Shown piece by piece: positions 44,814 through 57,326 of a stretch of 64,000 bases of DNA. Where the stretch lies: positions 1,550,001 through 1,614,000 of the forward strand of contig NZ_CP071238.1 of assembly GCF_017299535.1 (NCBI RefSeq), in the 5' to 3' direction. The position numbers and the translations under genes are program-made. The notes below the pieces were generated by a model. The model did not search any database. It saw only the letters and a program-made list of their open reading frames with translations, and was not told the DNA's origin. Every line of letters begins with the position of its first letter. The stretch's first letter is position 1. Source of the stretch: Serratia marcescens subsp. marcescens ATCC 13880. GTDB lineage: Bacteria; Pseudomonadota; Gammaproteobacteria; Enterobacterales; Enterobacteriaceae.

Positions 44814-45170
44814 TCGTCGGATCATCTGCGCCCGGCCGGGTAAAAACAGCAGGCCGGGCGCCGCAATAAGCGTGACTCAGCGCGAACGTTTATTTCATTA
44901 CGCTCTACCGCTATTTCCTCTCGCGAAATTACCAATAATCCCAGCCGCACTGTCAGCGGTTTGCCGCTTTTTATAACCTGCTGTTTTTATTCCAATAAGC
45001 TATTTCAAGGTGCGAAATGGTCTAAGCGCGCTACGCTAAAAGCGGGGCGTGGACGTTATGCTGTACTTCCACTGTAGGACTAAATAGAGTCGAAAAAGAC
45101 TGAATAATAATGATACCGCGTTCAGCTTATTCGCTGTGCAACGGCGGGATTAACACAGGGTGTCAGGCAA
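44814..45170. other. Intergenic region upstream of iaaA
   Basis: About 357 bases without a supported gene on either strand. It carries the iaaA promoter and leader. Only short low-scoring frames are present, and I do not see a named operator. Confidence 0.4.
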
Positions 45171-46127
45171 ATGAGCAAACCAGTGATTGCCATTCATGGC
45201 GGCGCGGGCGCAATTACCCGGGCGGCGCTGAGTGCGGAAAAAGAACGGCAGTATATCCAGGCGCTGTCCGAGATCGTGGCCGCCGGGCAGGCGGTATTGG
45301 CACAGAGCGGCAGCGCGCTGGACGCGGTGACCGAAGCGGTGCGGCTGCTGGAGGAATGCCCGCTGTTCAATGCCGGCAAAGGCTCGGTGTTTACCCATCA
45401 GGGCACCCACGAACTGGACGCCTGCGTGATGGACGGCCGCACCTGCGACGCCGGCGCTGTCGCCGGCGTCAGCCATATCCGCAACCCGGTGCTGGCGGCG
45501 CGCGCGGTGCTGGAAAACAGCGAACACGTGCTGTTTGCCGCCGAAGGCGCCGAGAAGTTTGCCGCCGCCCACGGCCTGGAAATGGTTACTCCCGACTTCT
45601 TCTTTACCCAAGAACGCTTTGATCAGCTGCACCGCGCCCAGGCGGAGCAGGGACGAGTCTTGCTCGATCACGACGGCGCGGCGCAGGCCGGGGATCCGCT
45701 CGATCCCGATCGCAAATTCGGCACCGTCGGCGCGGTGGCGCTGGATGCGCTGGGCAACCTCGCCGCCGCCACTTCCACCGGCGGGATGACCAACAAGCAG
45801 GCCGGGCGGGTAGGCGACACGCCGATCATCGGCGCCGGTTGCTATGCCAACAACGCCACCGTGGCGGTCTCCAGCACCGGCACCGGCGAAATCTTCATGC
45901 GCGGCGTGGCGGCCTATGACGTCTCCGCCCTGATCGAATACGGCGGGCTCAGCCTGCAAGAGGCCAGCGATCGGGTGGTGATGGAGAAGCTGCCGGCGCT
46001 GGGCGGCAGCGGCGGCATGATCGCCGTCGATCGCCACGGCAATATCGCGCTGCCGTTCAACAGCGAGGGGATGTACCGCGGTTTTGGCTATGTCGGCGAT
46101 GCGCCGTCCGTCGGGATTTATCGCTAA
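45171..46127 (+). CDS. iaaA: Isoaspartyl peptidase / type III L-asparaginase
   Basis: 318 residues (E. coli 321). Ntn-hydrolase precursor; autocleavage is expected at Gly-Thr in '[25 protein letters not shown]', freeing the nucleophilic Thr. N-terminal '[10 protein letters not shown]' and '[11 protein letters not shown]' are conserved. It degrades isoaspartyl dipeptides and asparagine. It precedes gsiABCD by 19 bases, as in E. coli, so peptide hydrolysis and glutathione import are co-expressed. Confidence 0.95.
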   Translation: MSKPVIAIHGGAGAITRAALSAEKERQYIQALSEIVAAGQAVLAQSGSALDAVTEAVRLLEECPLFNAGKGSVFTHQGTHELDACVMDGRTCDAGAVAGVSHIRNPVLAARAVLENSEHVLFAAEGAEKFAAAHGLEMVTPDFFFTQERFDQLHRAQAEQGRVLLDHDGAAQAGDPLDPDRKFGTVGAVALDALGNLAAATSTGGMTNKQAGRVGDTPIIGAGCYANNATVAVSSTGTGEIFMRGVAAYDVSALIEYGGLSLQEASDRVVMEKLPALGGSGGMIAVDRHGNIALPFNSEGMYRGFGYVGDAPSVGIYR

Positions 46128-46146
46128 GCGTTCACCGGGAGGGTGT

Positions 46147-48021
46147 ATGACCGACGTTTCATTCCGGCCCGCCGGCGACGGGTTGTCATTGCCGCCGCAG
46201 CGGGTGCTGGCGGTGCGCGATCTGAGCATCCGTTTTCCGCAAGCGGACGGCGCCGTGGAAGCGGTGCGCAACCTGTCGTTCGATCTCGATCGCGGCGAGA
46301 CGCTGGCGATCGTCGGTGAGTCCGGCTCCGGCAAATCGGTCACTTCGCTGGGGCTGATGCGGTTGGTGGAGCAGGGCGGCGGGCGTATCGTCAGCGGCGC
46401 CATGACGCTGCGCCGGCGCGACGGCGCGCTGCTCGATTTGGCGCGCGCCTCGCCGCGCACGCTGCGCACGGTGCGCGGCGCCGATATGGCGATGATCTTC
46501 CAGGAGCCGATGACCTCGCTCAACCCGGTGTTTCCGGTCGGCGAGCAGATTGCCGAATCGCTGCGTTTGCATCAGGGCATGGACCACCGCAGCGCGCGCC
46601 AGGAGGCGCTGCGCATGCTCGACCTGGTGCGCATTCCGGAGGCCAAAGAGGTGCTGGGGCGCTACCCGCATCAGCTTTCCGGCGGCATGCGCCAGCGGGT
46701 GATGATCGCTATGGCGCTCTCTTGCAAGCCGGCGTTGCTGATTGCCGATGAACCGACTACCGCCCTCGACGTCACCATTCAGGCGCAGATCCTGCAGCTG
46801 ATCCGCGTGCTGCAACAGGAGATGCAGATGGGGGTGATCTTCATCACTCACGACATGGGCGTGGTGGCAGAGATAGCCGACCGGGTGCTGGTGATGCGCC
46901 GCGGCGAGCAGGTGGAACAGAATCGAGTGCGTGAATTATTCGCCGCGCCGCAACAGGCCTATACCCGGGCGCTGCTGGCGGCGGTGCCGAAGCTGGGGGA
47001 GATGGCCGATCGGCCGCTGCCGGCGAAGTTTCCGCTGGCGGATGGCGAGGGGGATACGGCGCCGCAGGATACCGTGCCGCCAGACGCTGCGCCGATCCTG
47101 CGGGTGGAGCATCTGGTCACGCGTTTTGATCTGCGCGGCGGGTTGTTCAATCGGGTCACTCGCCGGGTGCACGCGGTAGAAAACGTCAGTTTCGATCTTT
47201 ACCCTGGCGAGACGCTGGGGCTGGTGGGCGAGTCCGGCTGCGGTAAGTCCACCACCGGGCGCGCTTTGCTGAAGCTGGTGGACAGCCAGAGCGGCACCAT
47301 CAACTTCGCCGGGCGGCGGATAGACCAATTGAAGGGGTCGGCGCTGCAGCATCTGCGGCGCGATATTCAGTTCATCTTTCAAGATCCTTACGCCTCGCTC
47401 GATCCGCGCCTGACGGTCGGTTTCTCCATCATGGAGCCGCTGTTGGTGCACAACGTGATGCGCGGCCGTGAGGCGGAACGGCGGGTGGCCTGGCTGCTGG
47501 AACGCGTCGGTCTGCAGCCGGAGCATGCGCGCCGCTATCCGCACGAATTTTCCGGCGGCCAGCGCCAACGCATCTGCATCGCGCGCGCGCTGGCGCTGAA
47601 CCCGAAAGTGGTGATCGCCGATGAAGCGGTCTCGGCGCTGGACGTGTCGATTCAGGCGCAGATCGTCAATCTGCTGCTCGATCTGCAGCGTGAGTTCGGC
47701 ATCGCTTTTCTGTTCATTTCACACGACATGGCGGTGGTGGAGCGTATCAGCCACCGGGTGGCGGTGATGTATCTCGGGCAAATTGTCGAGATCGGCCCGC
47801 GGCAGGCGGTATTCGACAATCCGCAGCACCCCTATACCCGCAAGTTGATGGCGGCGGTGCCGGTAGCCGATCCCGCTCATGCCCACAAACGGCAGCCGCT
47901 GCCGGCCGATGAGATCCCGAGCCCAGTGCGCGCACTGGGCGATGAACCCGTTACCGCACCGCTGGTGCAGGTTGGCGCCGGGCACTTTGTCGCCCGCCAC
48001 CCGATCGCCGGTGCTTTTTAA
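46147..48021 (+). CDS. gsiA: Glutathione ABC transporter ATP-binding protein GsiA
   Basis: 624 residues from ATG 46147 (E. coli 623). Two fused OppD/OppF-type ABC domains, with Walker A 'GESGSGKSV' and 'GESGCGKST', signatures 'LSGGMRQR' and 'FSGGQRQR', and Walker B '[12 protein letters not shown]' and '[12 protein letters not shown]'. Each is followed by the oligopeptide-transporter C-terminal extension. The second Walker B has Ala where most have Pro (DEAVSALD). It powers uptake of glutathione. Confidence 0.95.
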   Translation: MTDVSFRPAGDGLSLPPQRVLAVRDLSIRFPQADGAVEAVRNLSFDLDRGETLAIVGESGSGKSVTSLGLMRLVEQGGGRIVSGAMTLRRRDGALLDLARASPRTLRTVRGADMAMIFQEPMTSLNPVFPVGEQIAESLRLHQGMDHRSARQEALRMLDLVRIPEAKEVLGRYPHQLSGGMRQRVMIAMALSCKPALLIADEPTTALDVTIQAQILQLIRVLQQEMQMGVIFITHDMGVVAEIADRVLVMRRGEQVEQNRVRELFAAPQQAYTRALLAAVPKLGEMADRPLPAKFPLADGEGDTAPQDTVPPDAAPILRVEHLVTRFDLRGGLFNRVTRRVHAVENVSFDLYPGETLGLVGESGCGKSTTGRALLKLVDSQSGTINFAGRRIDQLKGSALQHLRRDIQFIFQDPYASLDPRLTVGFSIMEPLLVHNVMRGREAERRVAWLLERVGLQPEHARRYPHEFSGGQRQRICIARALALNPKVVIADEAVSALDVSIQAQIVNLLLDLQREFGIAFLFISHDMAVVERISHRVAVMYLGQIVEIGPRQAVFDNPQHPYTRKLMAAVPVADPAHAHKRQPLPADEIPSPVRALGDEPVTAPLVQVGAGHFVARHPIAGAF

Positions 48022-48044
48022 AGACCTCAGGAGAGACAAGCGAC

Positions 48045-49580
48045 ATGAAGCACACATTCAAACGCAATGCGCTGTTGGCCGCCATACTGCTGGCGGCGGG
48101 AACCGGCCCGGTTTGGGCGGCGAAGGACGCGGTGATCGCCGTGGCCTCCAACTTCACCACCCTCGATCCCTACGACGCCAACGACACGCTGTCGCAGGCG
48201 GTGGCCAAGTCTTTCTATCAGGGGCTGTTCGGCTTCGACAAGGACATGAAGCTGGTGAACGTGCTGGCGGACAGCTATGAGGTCAGCAAAGATGGCTTGA
48301 CCTATACCGTCAAACTGCGCCAGGGCATTAAATTCCACGACGGCACCGCATTCAACGCCGAGGCGGTGAAGATCAACCTCGATCGCGCCAGCAACCCGGA
48401 CAGCCACCTCAAGCGTTACAACCTGTTCAAGATGATCGACAAAACCGAAGCGGTGGACGCCAATACGGTGAAGATCGTGCTGAAGGCGCCGTTCTCGGCG
48501 TTCGTCAACAACCTGGCGCATCCGGCGGCGGCGATCATCTCCCCGGCGGCGCTGAAGCAATACGGCAAGGAAATCGGTTTCCACCCGGTGGGCACCGGGC
48601 CGTATCAGTTCGTGACCTGGAACCAGACCGATTTCGTCAAGGTGAAGAAGTTCGACGGCTACTGGCAGCCGGGGCTGCCGAAGCTCGACAGCATCACCTG
48701 GCGCCCGGTGGTGGATAACAACACCCGCGCGGCGATGCTGCAGACCGGCGAGGCGACCTTCGCCTTCCCGATCCCTTACGAGCAGGCCAAGGTGCTGGAA
48801 GGCAACGCCAAGCTGGACGTGGTGGCTGCGCCGTCGATCCTGCAGCGTTACATCAGCATGAACGTCACTCAAAAGCCGTTCGACAACCCGAAGGTGCGCC
48901 AGGCGCTGAACTACGCGATTAACAAGGACGCGCTGATCAAGGTGGCGTTCGCCGGCTACGCGGTGCCGGCGGAAGGACCGGTGCCGCCGGCGATCGATTT
49001 CGCCGCCCGCTATAAGCCGTGGCCGTACGATCCGGCCAAGGCGCGCGAGCTGTTGAAAGAGGCCGGCTACCCGAACGGCTTCACCACCACGCTGTGGTCT
49101 TCCCACAACCACAGCACCGCGCAGAAGGTGCTGCAGTTCACCCAGCAGCAGCTGGCGCAGGTGGGGGTGAAAGTGACGGTGACGGCGATGGACGCCGGGC
49201 AGCGCGCGGCGCAGGTGGAGAGCGTCGGGGTGAAAGACACCGGCGTGCGGCTGTTCTACACCGGCTGGTCGGCCTCGACCGGGGAAGCGGACTGGGCGCT
49301 GTCGCCGCTGTTCTCTACCCAGGCGGCGCCGCCGAAGCAGTTCAACACCGCGTTCTACAGCAATCCGCAGGTGGACAAGGATCTGACCGACGCGCTGGCG
49401 ACCACCGATCGCGCCGAGAAGCAGAAATTGTATCAGGACGCGCAGGATCGCATCTGGGCCGACGCGCCCTGGATCTTCCTGGCGACCGAACGTCTGTTGT
49501 CGGCCAACAGCAAACAGCTGAGCGGTTTCTACGTGATGCCGGATACCTCGTTCAACTTTGATAACGCCGATCTGAAATAA
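48045..49580 (+). CDS. gsiB: Glutathione-binding periplasmic protein GsiB
   Basis: 511 residues (E. coli 512). The signal peptide ends GPVWAA near residue 26. SBP_bac_5 fold: '[29 protein letters not shown]', '[25 protein letters not shown]', '[10 protein letters not shown]'. It delivers glutathione to GsiCD. Ribosome site AGGAGAG upstream. Confidence 0.95.
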   Translation: MKHTFKRNALLAAILLAAGTGPVWAAKDAVIAVASNFTTLDPYDANDTLSQAVAKSFYQGLFGFDKDMKLVNVLADSYEVSKDGLTYTVKLRQGIKFHDGTAFNAEAVKINLDRASNPDSHLKRYNLFKMIDKTEAVDANTVKIVLKAPFSAFVNNLAHPAAAIISPAALKQYGKEIGFHPVGTGPYQFVTWNQTDFVKVKKFDGYWQPGLPKLDSITWRPVVDNNTRAAMLQTGEATFAFPIPYEQAKVLEGNAKLDVVAAPSILQRYISMNVTQKPFDNPKVRQALNYAINKDALIKVAFAGYAVPAEGPVPPAIDFAARYKPWPYDPAKARELLKEAGYPNGFTTTLWSSHNHSTAQKVLQFTQQQLAQVGVKVTVTAMDAGQRAAQVESVGVKDTGVRLFYTGWSASTGEADWALSPLFSTQAAPPKQFNTAFYSNPQVDKDLTDALATTDRAEKQKLYQDAQDRIWADAPWIFLATERLLSANSKQLSGFYVMPDTSFNFDNADLK

Positions 49581-49632
49581 GGCGCCCATCCCCGCCTGCG
49601 GCCCGACGGCGGCGGGCGGGGGAAGGAATGAG

Positions 49633-50553
49633 ATGCTCAATTATTTTCTGAAACGACTGCTGGGTCTGATCCCGACGCTGCTGATTGTGGCAGTGCTGGT
49701 GTTCCTGTTCGTCCACCTGCTGCCGGGCGATCCGGCGCGGCTGGCGGCGGGGCCGGAGGCCGACGAGGCGGTGGTGCAGCTGGTGCGCAAGGATTTGGGG
49801 CTGGATAAGCCGCTGCCGCAGCAGTTCGCGCACTTCTTCGGCAACGCGCTGCGGGGCGACTTCGGCATCTCGATGGTGTCCAAGCGCCCGGTGAGCGAAG
49901 AGATCGCCTCGCGCTTTATGCCGACCTTCTGGCTGACCGTCGCCAGCATGCTGTGGGCGGTGGCGTTCGGTCTGGCGATTGGCGTGGTGTCGGCGGTGTG
50001 GCGCAACCGCTGGCCGGATCGCCTCGGCATGACGCTGGCGGTGTCGGGGATCTCGTTCCCGGCCTTTGCGCTCGGCATGCTGCTGATGCAGGTGTTCTCG
50101 GTCGAGCTGGGGTGGCTGCCGACGGTGGGCGCCGACAGCTGGCGGCACTACATTCTGCCTTCGATCACCCTGGGAGCGGCGGTGGCGGCGGTGATGGCGC
50201 GCTTCACCCGCGCTTCGTTCGTCGAGGTGTTGCAGGAGGACTACATGCGCACCGCGCGCGCCAAGGGCGTGCGGGAAAGCGTGGTGGTGATGAAGCACGG
50301 CCTGCGCAACGCGATGATCCCGGTAGTGACCATGATGGGGCTGCAGTTCGGCTTCCTGCTCGGCGGTTCGATCGTGGTGGAGAAGGTATTCAACTGGCCG
50401 GGGCTGGGGCGCTTGCTGGTGGATTCGGTGGAGATGCGCGATTACCCGGTGATCCAGGCCGAGGTGCTGCTGTTCTCGCTGGAGTTCATCCTGATCAACC
50501 TGCTGGTGGATATGCTGTACGCGGCGATCAACCCGGCGATTCGTTACCAATGA
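49633..50553 (+). CDS. gsiC: Glutathione ABC transporter permease GsiC
   Basis: 306 residues, six TM helices, with the BPD_transp_1 EAA loop in '[37 protein letters not shown]'. DppB-like permease that pairs with GsiD. Start behind GGAAGGAA. Gene order gsiA-B-C-D is preserved. Confidence 0.95.
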   Translation: MLNYFLKRLLGLIPTLLIVAVLVFLFVHLLPGDPARLAAGPEADEAVVQLVRKDLGLDKPLPQQFAHFFGNALRGDFGISMVSKRPVSEEIASRFMPTFWLTVASMLWAVAFGLAIGVVSAVWRNRWPDRLGMTLAVSGISFPAFALGMLLMQVFSVELGWLPTVGADSWRHYILPSITLGAAVAAVMARFTRASFVEVLQEDYMRTARAKGVRESVVVMKHGLRNAMIPVVTMMGLQFGFLLGGSIVVEKVFNWPGLGRLLVDSVEMRDYPVIQAEVLLFSLEFILINLLVDMLYAAINPAIRYQ

Positions 50554-50562
50554 GGATGCGGC

Positions 50563-51471
50563 ATGATTAAGCATTGGCGGCGCAACGCCGCACTGAAGGC
50601 GATGCCGCTTATCGACCCCAACGCGGTACGCACGCCGTGGGGCGAATTTTGGCGGCGTTTTCGCCGCCAGCGGGCGGCGCTGGTCGCCGGCCTGTTGGTG
50701 CTGCTGCTGATTGCGGCGGCGCTGCTGGCGCCTTATCTGGCGCCGTTCGATGCGGAAAATTACTTCGATTACGACCGGCTGAATGAGGGGCCTTCGCCGG
50801 TGCACTGGCTGGGCGTGGATTCCCTCGGGCGCGATATCTTTAGCCGCATCCTGATGGGCACGCGCATTTCGCTGGCGGCCGGGGTGTTCTCGGTGCTGGC
50901 GGGCGGGGCGATCGGCACCCTGCTGGGGCTGCTGGCCGGCTACTATGAGGGCTGGTGGGATCGCCTCACCATGCGCGTCTGCGACGTGCTGTTCGCGTTT
51001 CCCGGCATTCTGCTGGCGATCGGCGTGGTGGCGATCATGGGCAGCGGCATGGCCAACGTGATCGTCGCGGTGGCGATCTTCAGCATTCCGGCCTTCGCCC
51101 GCTTGGTGCGCGGCAATACGCTGGTGCTGAAGCGCCTAACCTATATCGAGTCGGCGCGCAGCATCGGCGCCTCGGACTGGACCATCATCCTGCGGCACAT
51201 TCTGCCGGGCACCCTGTCTTCGATCGTGGTCTATTTCACCCTGCGCATCGGCACCTCAATTATCACCGCCGCCAGCCTGTCGTTTTTGGGCCTGGGCGCC
51301 CAGCCGCCGACGCCGGAGTGGGGAGCGATGCTTAACGAGGCGCGCGCCGATATGGTGATCGCACCGCACGTGGCGATCTTCCCCAGCCTGGCGATATTCA
51401 TCACCGTGCTGGCGTTCAACCTGTTGGGGGATGGATTGCGTGACGCGCTCGATCCGAAATTGAAGGGGTGA
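50563..51471 (+). CDS. gsiD: Glutathione ABC transporter permease GsiD
   Basis: 302 residues, DppC-like with an N-terminal TM (about 43-64) and five more helices. The EAA loop is in '[26 protein letters not shown]', and the C-terminus is '[17 protein letters not shown]'. Partner of GsiC; nine bases separate the genes. Last gene of the operon. Confidence 0.95.
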   Translation: MIKHWRRNAALKAMPLIDPNAVRTPWGEFWRRFRRQRAALVAGLLVLLLIAAALLAPYLAPFDAENYFDYDRLNEGPSPVHWLGVDSLGRDIFSRILMGTRISLAAGVFSVLAGGAIGTLLGLLAGYYEGWWDRLTMRVCDVLFAFPGILLAIGVVAIMGSGMANVIVAVAIFSIPAFARLVRGNTLVLKRLTYIESARSIGASDWTIILRHILPGTLSSIVVYFTLRIGTSIITAASLSFLGLGAQPPTPEWGAMLNEARADMVIAPHVAIFPSLAIFITVLAFNLLGDGLRDALDPKLKG

Positions 51472-51558
51472 GGGCATCGCTGAATTGGCATACCCCTGTT
51501 TTACGAGTATAATTGATGAAAATTTAACCCGTGTATATTACAGGGATGGGGAATGGAT

Positions 51559-51795
51559 ATGGCAAATAACAATGTGACGAAAAAGACAGTCAACGTAACC
51601 ATCGATCGCGATCTTTTCCAGCGCGCAAAATCCCTGGGCGTCAATGTGTCATCTGTATTGACGGACGCATTGAGCGTCCGTGTCAGGGACATTGAGATTC
51701 AACAGTGGCGCGAGCAAAATCGTGCGGCGTTAGAAGAACTTAATCGTATCACTGAAGAAAATGGTTTGTTGTCTGATGAATATCGGACATTTTGA
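51559..51795 (+). CDS. ccdA: CcdA-type antitoxin
   Basis: 78 residues from ATG 51559, six to seven bases after GGGGA; ATG 51553 abuts that site. An N-terminal ribbon-helix-helix ('TKKTVNVTIDRDLFQRAKSLGVNVSSVLTDAL') binds operator DNA. A flexible acidic C-terminus ('WREQNRAALEELNRITEENGLLSDEYRTF') wraps the toxin, as in F-plasmid CcdA. Two bases separate it from ccdB. Lower GC than neighbours suggests acquisition. Confidence 0.9.
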   Translation: MANNNVTKKTVNVTIDRDLFQRAKSLGVNVSSVLTDALSVRVRDIEIQQWREQNRAALEELNRITEENGLLSDEYRTF

Positions 51796-51797
51796 AC

Positions 51798-52106
51798 ATG
51801 CAATTTACCGTATATGACAATACGTATCCGGCATCAGCCTATCCCTACTTACTGGACGTTCAAAGCGATCTTATTGATGTCCTCTCGACCCGGTTAATGA
51901 TCCCTCTTTATGCTTTGGATAATGTCAGGGTTAAAATTTCTGCACGTTTATGCCCGGAGATTGAGGTCAACGGCGAAAAGTTTCTTGTTATGACGCATGA
52001 GATGGCTGCCGTACGTATTTCGCAGATTGGGAAGGCCGTTGGTAATGTCAATGAGCACAGGAATCAAATTAAAGCCGCCATCGATTTTCTGATTGATGGT
52101 TTTTGA
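51798..52106 (+). CDS. ccdB: CcdB-type gyrase toxin
   Basis: 102 residues (F-plasmid CcdB 101), from ATG 51798. The N-terminal 'MQFTVYDNTYPASAYPYLLDVQSDLIDVLSTRLMIPL' and central 'MTHEMAAVRISQIG' align with CcdB. In F CcdB the last three residues (Trp-Gly-Ile) are needed for gyrase poisoning; here the end is DGF, with no Trp. Either this branch uses a different contact or the toxin is weakened. Confidence 0.88.
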   Translation: MQFTVYDNTYPASAYPYLLDVQSDLIDVLSTRLMIPLYALDNVRVKISARLCPEIEVNGEKFLVMTHEMAAVRISQIGKAVGNVNEHRNQIKAAIDFLIDGF

Positions 52107-52108
52107 AG

Positions 52109-52142
52109 AAATCCGGGCGGTTAAACCGCCCGGATTTTTTTA
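52109..52142. terminator. Bidirectional terminator between ccdB and fghA
   Basis: A 12-bp stem AAATCCGGGCGG / CCGCCCGGATTT, loop TTAAA and a T run, placed directly between the convergent stop codons. Confidence 0.9.
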
Positions 52143-52985
52143 TCAGCGGAACAGGTGCTCGGCGTGGAAACGCAGGTGATCTTCCACGAAGGTGGCGATG
52201 GTGAAGTAGCTGTGATCGTACCCCGGCTGAATGCGCAGCGTAAGCGGCCAGTCGCGCTGGCGCGCCAGCTCGGCCAGCCGCGCCGGCTGCAGCTGATCGG
52301 CCAGGAACTGGTCGTCGTCGCCCTGATCGATAAGGACCGGCATTTTTTCCGCGCCGCTGGCCAGCAGATGGCAGCTGTCGTACTGCAGCCACTGGCTTTC
52401 GTCGCTGCCCAGATAGGCGGTGAACGCCTTGCGGCCCCACGGCACCTGGCACGGGTTGACTATCGGCGCGAAGGCCGATACCGAGCGGAAGCGCTGCGGA
52501 TTGCGAAACGCCATCATCAGCGCCCCGTGGCCGCCCATCGAGTGGCCGAAGATCGACTGACGATCGCTGACGCTGAAGTGCTGTTCGATCAGCGCCGGCA
52601 GTTCGGCGCTGATGTAGTCGTACATGCGGAAGTGGCGATCCCACGGCGCCTGGGTAGCGTTCAGGTAGAACCCGGCGCCCTGGCCCAAGTCGTAGCCTTC
52701 GTCGTTCGGCACCTCGTCGCCGCGCGGGCTGGTGTCCGGCATCACCAGCACCAGGCCCAGCTCGGCGGCGATGCGCTGCGCGCCGGCCTTCAACGTGAAG
52801 TTCTCGTCGTTGCAGGTCAGCCCCGACAGCCAGTACAGCACCGGCGGCGGGTTGTCATCGCGCGGCGGCGGCAGGTAGATGCTGAATGTCATGTTGCAAT
52901 TCAGGCTCTGCGCCGCGTGGCGATAACGCTGTTGCCAGCCGCCGAACATGCGGTGCTCTTCGAGAAGTTCCAATGACAACGTCAT
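52143..52985 (-). CDS. fghA: S-formylglutathione hydrolase
   Basis: 280 residues. Esterase-D family, with catalytic Ser in '[14 protein letters not shown]', Asp in '[12 protein letters not shown]' and His in '[17 protein letters not shown]'. It hydrolyses S-formylglutathione to formate and glutathione. It follows frmA by 14 bases on the same strand, so the pair forms a formaldehyde-detoxification operon. E. coli homologues are FrmB and YeiG; the location near folE and yeiB corresponds to yeiG. Confidence 0.94.
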   Translation of the reverse strand: MTLSLELLEEHRMFGGWQQRYRHAAQSLNCNMTFSIYLPPPRDDNPPPVLYWLSGLTCNDENFTLKAGAQRIAAELGLVLVMPDTSPRGDEVPNDEGYDLGQGAGFYLNATQAPWDRHFRMYDYISAELPALIEQHFSVSDRQSIFGHSMGGHGALMMAFRNPQRFRSVSAFAPIVNPCQVPWGRKAFTAYLGSDESQWLQYDSCHLLASGAEKMPVLIDQGDDDQFLADQLQPARLAELARQRDWPLTLRIQPGYDHSYFTIATFVEDHLRFHAEHLFR

Positions 52986-52999
52986 CTCTGCCTCCTGGC

Positions 53000-54148
<1,149 letters not shown>

Positions 54149-54153
54149 TTAAA

Positions 54154-55074
54154 TCAGGCGATATCGCTAACGTCTGTTAAATTGTTGGGGGTGCTTTCAT
54201 CAACAGCGGCGGTTTCCGTCTGTTCAATAATCAATTCTTTCAGCGCGCGCACGTTTGGCCCGAACGCGTCGCGGCGCCACAGCAGCCAGGTGGCGGTGTC
54301 GGCCACGTCCGGCGGCAGGGCGTGAACCCGGACCCGCTCATGGCCCGGCAGCAGGCTGAGCACCGAATGCGGGATCATCGCCAGCCCGGCGCCGCTGGCG
54401 ACGCAGGCCAGCATGGCGTGATAGGACTGGATCTCCATAATCTGCCCCGGCCGCGCGCCTTCGCGCTTGAACCAGGCTTCCAGCCGCAGGCGGTAGGAGC
54501 AGCTGGCGCGAAAGGCAAACAGCGTTTCGCCGTTGGCGTCTTTGGCGCTGTGGATCGGCGGGTGATCGAGACAGGAGATCACCACCATATGTTCAGGATA
54601 GGCGATACAGCCGTTCAACTCGTCATAAGGCACCGGCCCGTCGACCAGGGCGGCCGCCAACGTGCCGGCGCGCACCCGATCGGCGATTTCGCCGGAGGTG
54701 CCGGTGGTCAGCGACAGTGAAACCTGCGAGAAGCGCTGGTGGTAAGCCGCCAACAGCGAGGGCAGGCGGGTGGCGGCGGTGCTTTCCATCGAACCGAGGG
54801 CGAAGTTGCCCGCCGGTTCGCCGGCGTGGGTGATGCTCATCGCCTCGTCGCTCAGCGCCAGGATGCGGTTGGCGTAGCACAGAAAGTTATGGCCCATCGG
54901 CGACAGGCGCAGGCGCTGTTTTTCGCGGATAAACAGATCGGCGCCCAGCTCCTGCTCGAGCTGGCGCAGCCGGGTGGTCAGATTCGACGGCACGCGGTGC
55001 AGCTGCTCGGCGGCGCGGGCGACCGAGCCGGTTTCCGCTACGCAGCAGAACATGCGAAGCTGGGTCAGATCCAT
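54154..55074 (-). CDS. LysR-family regulator (PtrR/YneJ-like)
   Basis: 306 residues. HTH 'GSVARAAEQLHRVPSNLTTRLRQLEQELGADLF' followed by 'REKQRLRLSPMGHNF', strongly similar to E. coli PtrR (YneJ) from memory. Effector domain from about residue 90. It diverges from an MFS transporter gene across 105 bases and reads towards frmA with a 26-base gap. Target could be either side; the divergent transporter is the better candidate. Confidence 0.85.
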   Translation of the reverse strand: MDLTQLRMFCCVAETGSVARAAEQLHRVPSNLTTRLRQLEQELGADLFIREKQRLRLSPMGHNFLCYANRILALSDEAMSITHAGEPAGNFALGSMESTAATRLPSLLAAYHQRFSQVSLSLTTGTSGEIADRVRAGTLAAALVDGPVPYDELNGCIAYPEHMVVISCLDHPPIHSAKDANGETLFAFRASCSYRLRLEAWFKREGARPGQIMEIQSYHAMLACVASGAGLAMIPHSVLSLLPGHERVRVHALPPDVADTATWLLWRRDAFGPNVRALKELIIEQTETAAVDESTPNNLTDVSDIA

Positions 55075-55179
55075 AATGTTCTCGTTTCGTGATTAACTTG
55101 ATTAGTATTATTCAGTTTTTGTGAGTTTAATACTGCGGCATGATACTGGCAACTTTCTTTTAACCTTTTGGATACCGGT

Positions 55180-56337
55180 ATGGCTTTACGTATTGCCTTG
55201 AGCGGGTTTGCCGCGCTGATCGTTGCGATGGGCATTGGCCGCTTCGCTTTCACCCCGCAGGTGCCGCTGATGATCGCGGAACATCAGTTCAGCCTGACCG
55301 GCGCCGGGCTGGTGGCGGCGATCAACTATTTGGGCTACCTGTGCGGCGCCTACGACGCGATGCGCGCCACGCGCCACGTCGAGCGGCGCCTGTGGCTGGG
55401 CGTATGGGGCGCGATGGCGCTGACGTTGCTGTCGGCGCTGGCGCAGGATGAATGGACGCACGGCGCGCTGCGCTTCGTCATCGGCTGGGCCAGCGGCTGG
55501 GCGATGGTGCTGGTGGCGGCCTGGACCAACGAGCGGTTGGCGCACTACGGCCGGCCGGCGCTGAGCGCGGCGGTGTTCGCCGGGCCGGGCGCCGGCATCT
55601 TCCTCAGCGGCATGCTGGCGGTGGGCATCAACGCGCTGGGGCTGACGGCGGCGCAGGCCTGGCTGGTGTATGGCGGGCTGGCGCTGGTGCTGGTCGGGGG
55701 GATTAGCGCCTTTCTACCGCGCAGCGGCGAGCTGCATCGCCCGGACGTGGCCCCGGAGCCGCTGCTGCTGACGCCGGCGCTCAAACGCCTGGTGTGGAGC
55801 TACAGTCTGGCCGGCTTCGGCTACATCCTGCCGGCGACCTTTTTGTCGCAGATGGCGGCGGCGCGCTTTCCCGCCAGCCTGTTCGCGCAGTTCGTCTGGC
55901 CGGTGTTCGGCGGTGCGGCGGTGCTGGGGATTGTCATCGGCATTCTGACCCGCCATCGGCTGACCACCCAGACCCGGTTGGCGATCACGTTGTGGATACA
56001 GGCGGTGGGCGTGCTGAGTGCCGAAGTGGTGCCGGGCGTGGCCGGCCTGGCGCTCGGGGCGCTGCTGACCGGCGGCGGTTTCCTCTGCGTGGTGCAACTT
56101 GCTCTTCAGCACGGGCGTGAGCTGGCGCCGCGTCATGCGCGTTACATGGCCGGACTGTTGACCACCGGTTATGCGATCGGCCAACTGGTCGGGCCGATGT
56201 TGTCGGCGCTGTCGACCGCCATGACCCATCGACTGGAGCCGGCGCTGTATGTGGCGGTGGCGGCGCTGTTGGCGGCCGGGGGGCTGGTGGTGAATACCCC
56301 GGCGCGGCGGTTGGCGCAAAAAACGGCGACTCGGTGA
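55180..56337 (+). CDS. YbfB/YjiJ-family MFS transporter
   Basis: 385 residues from ATG 55180; a TTG at 55168 is also in frame. Twelve TM helices. The YbfB/YjiJ pattern at the N-terminus is 'SGFAALIVAMGIGRFAFTPQVPLM', with 'AAINYLGYLCGAYDAM' in the second helix. Substrate unknown. Divergent from the PtrR-like LysR gene. The weak ribosome site leaves the start uncertain. Confidence 0.85.
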   Translation: MALRIALSGFAALIVAMGIGRFAFTPQVPLMIAEHQFSLTGAGLVAAINYLGYLCGAYDAMRATRHVERRLWLGVWGAMALTLLSALAQDEWTHGALRFVIGWASGWAMVLVAAWTNERLAHYGRPALSAAVFAGPGAGIFLSGMLAVGINALGLTAAQAWLVYGGLALVLVGGISAFLPRSGELHRPDVAPEPLLLTPALKRLVWSYSLAGFGYILPATFLSQMAAARFPASLFAQFVWPVFGGAAVLGIVIGILTRHRLTTQTRLAITLWIQAVGVLSAEVVPGVAGLALGALLTGGGFLCVVQLALQHGRELAPRHARYMAGLLTTGYAIGQLVGPMLSALSTAMTHRLEPALYVAVAALLAAGGLVVNTPARRLAQKTATR

Positions 56338-56581
56338 TTAAAATCCATACAAAAAGCATGGAAACCCGCAGCCGGCCCGATTGTGCTAAATGCGAATATT
56401 TCACCTGCGGATGAAGCACTATCGCTGGATAATCGCCGCGCTCTCATCTACAGTGGGGGCAAAATCTTGACCGGGTTCACGTTATCCACCACGAAAACTC
56501 TGCCGTCACGAGAGCAAGCAATTCGCCGGCCGCACGCCCTACCAGGCCGCCGGCGGGTTCCGTCCGCAGGAGAACAAATAC

Positions 56582-57247
56582 ATGACATCATTAAGTAAAG
56601 AAGCCGCGCTGGTGCATGCGGCACTGGAAGAGCGTGGTCTGGAGACGCCGCTGCGCGGGGAAGTGCTGGATCGCGAAACGCGCAAGCGTCGCATCAAAGA
56701 GCACATGACCGAAATCATGCAGCTGCTGAATCTCGATCTGTCCGATGACAGCCTGGCGGAAACGCCGCATCGCATCGCCAAAATGTATGTCGACGAGATC
56801 TTCTCCGGGCTGGACTACGCCAACTTCCCGAAAATCACCGTCATCGAAAACAAGATGAAGGTGGATGAGATGGTGACGGTGCGTGATATCACACTGACCA
56901 GCACCTGTGAACACCACTTCGTGACCATCGACGGCAAGGCTACCGTGGCCTATATCCCGAAAGACTCGGTGATCGGCCTGTCGAAGATCAACCGCATCGT
57001 GCAGTTCTTCTCCCAGCGTCCGCAGGTGCAAGAGCGCCTGACCCAGCAGATCCTGGTCGCGCTGCAGACTCTGCTCGGCACCAATAACGTGGCGGTATCG
57101 ATCGATGCGGTCCATTATTGTGTCAAGGCGCGCGGCATTCGTGACGCGACCAGCGCCACCACCACCACCTCGCTGGGGGGGCTGTTCAAGTCCAGCCAGA
57201 ATACCCGCCAGGAGTTCCTGCGTGCGGTGCGTCATCACCAGGGGTGA
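56582..57247 (+). CDS. folE: GTP cyclohydrolase I FolE
   Basis: 221 residues (E. coli 222). Zinc ligands in '[19 protein letters not shown]' and '[11 protein letters not shown]', GTP-binding '[18 protein letters not shown]' and C-terminal '[21 protein letters not shown]'. First enzyme of tetrahydrofolate synthesis. AGGAGAA upstream sets the start. The frame remains open about 35 codons upstream, but this has no family support. Confidence 0.97.
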   Translation: MTSLSKEAALVHAALEERGLETPLRGEVLDRETRKRRIKEHMTEIMQLLNLDLSDDSLAETPHRIAKMYVDEIFSGLDYANFPKITVIENKMKVDEMVTVRDITLTSTCEHHFVTIDGKATVAYIPKDSVIGLSKINRIVQFFSQRPQVQERLTQQILVALQTLLGTNNVAVSIDAVHYCVKARGIRDATSATTTTSLGGLFKSSQNTRQEFLRAVRHHQG

Positions 57248-57279
57248 TGGCGTTGCGGGGCGACCCGCAAGACGACAAC

Positions 57280-57302
57280 AGGCGCCTGCGGGCGCCTTTT
57301 TC
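57280..57302 (+). terminator. Terminator after folE
   Basis: A 7-bp stem AGGCGCC / GGCGCCT with TGCG loop and five T residues, 32 bases after the folE stop and before yeiB. Confidence 0.8.
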
Positions 57303-57326
57303 ATGAGCGGAAGACAGCGATAAAAA

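Noticed and set aside
48027..49640. 537-codon minus-strand frame opposite gsiB
   Set aside because: Antisense shadow rich in Arg/His/Gln; gsiB is unequivocal.
56475..56581. N-terminal extension of folE
   Set aside because: The frame stays open upstream (including [20 protein letters not shown]) but the family starts at the annotated Met, and AGGAGAA sits right before it.
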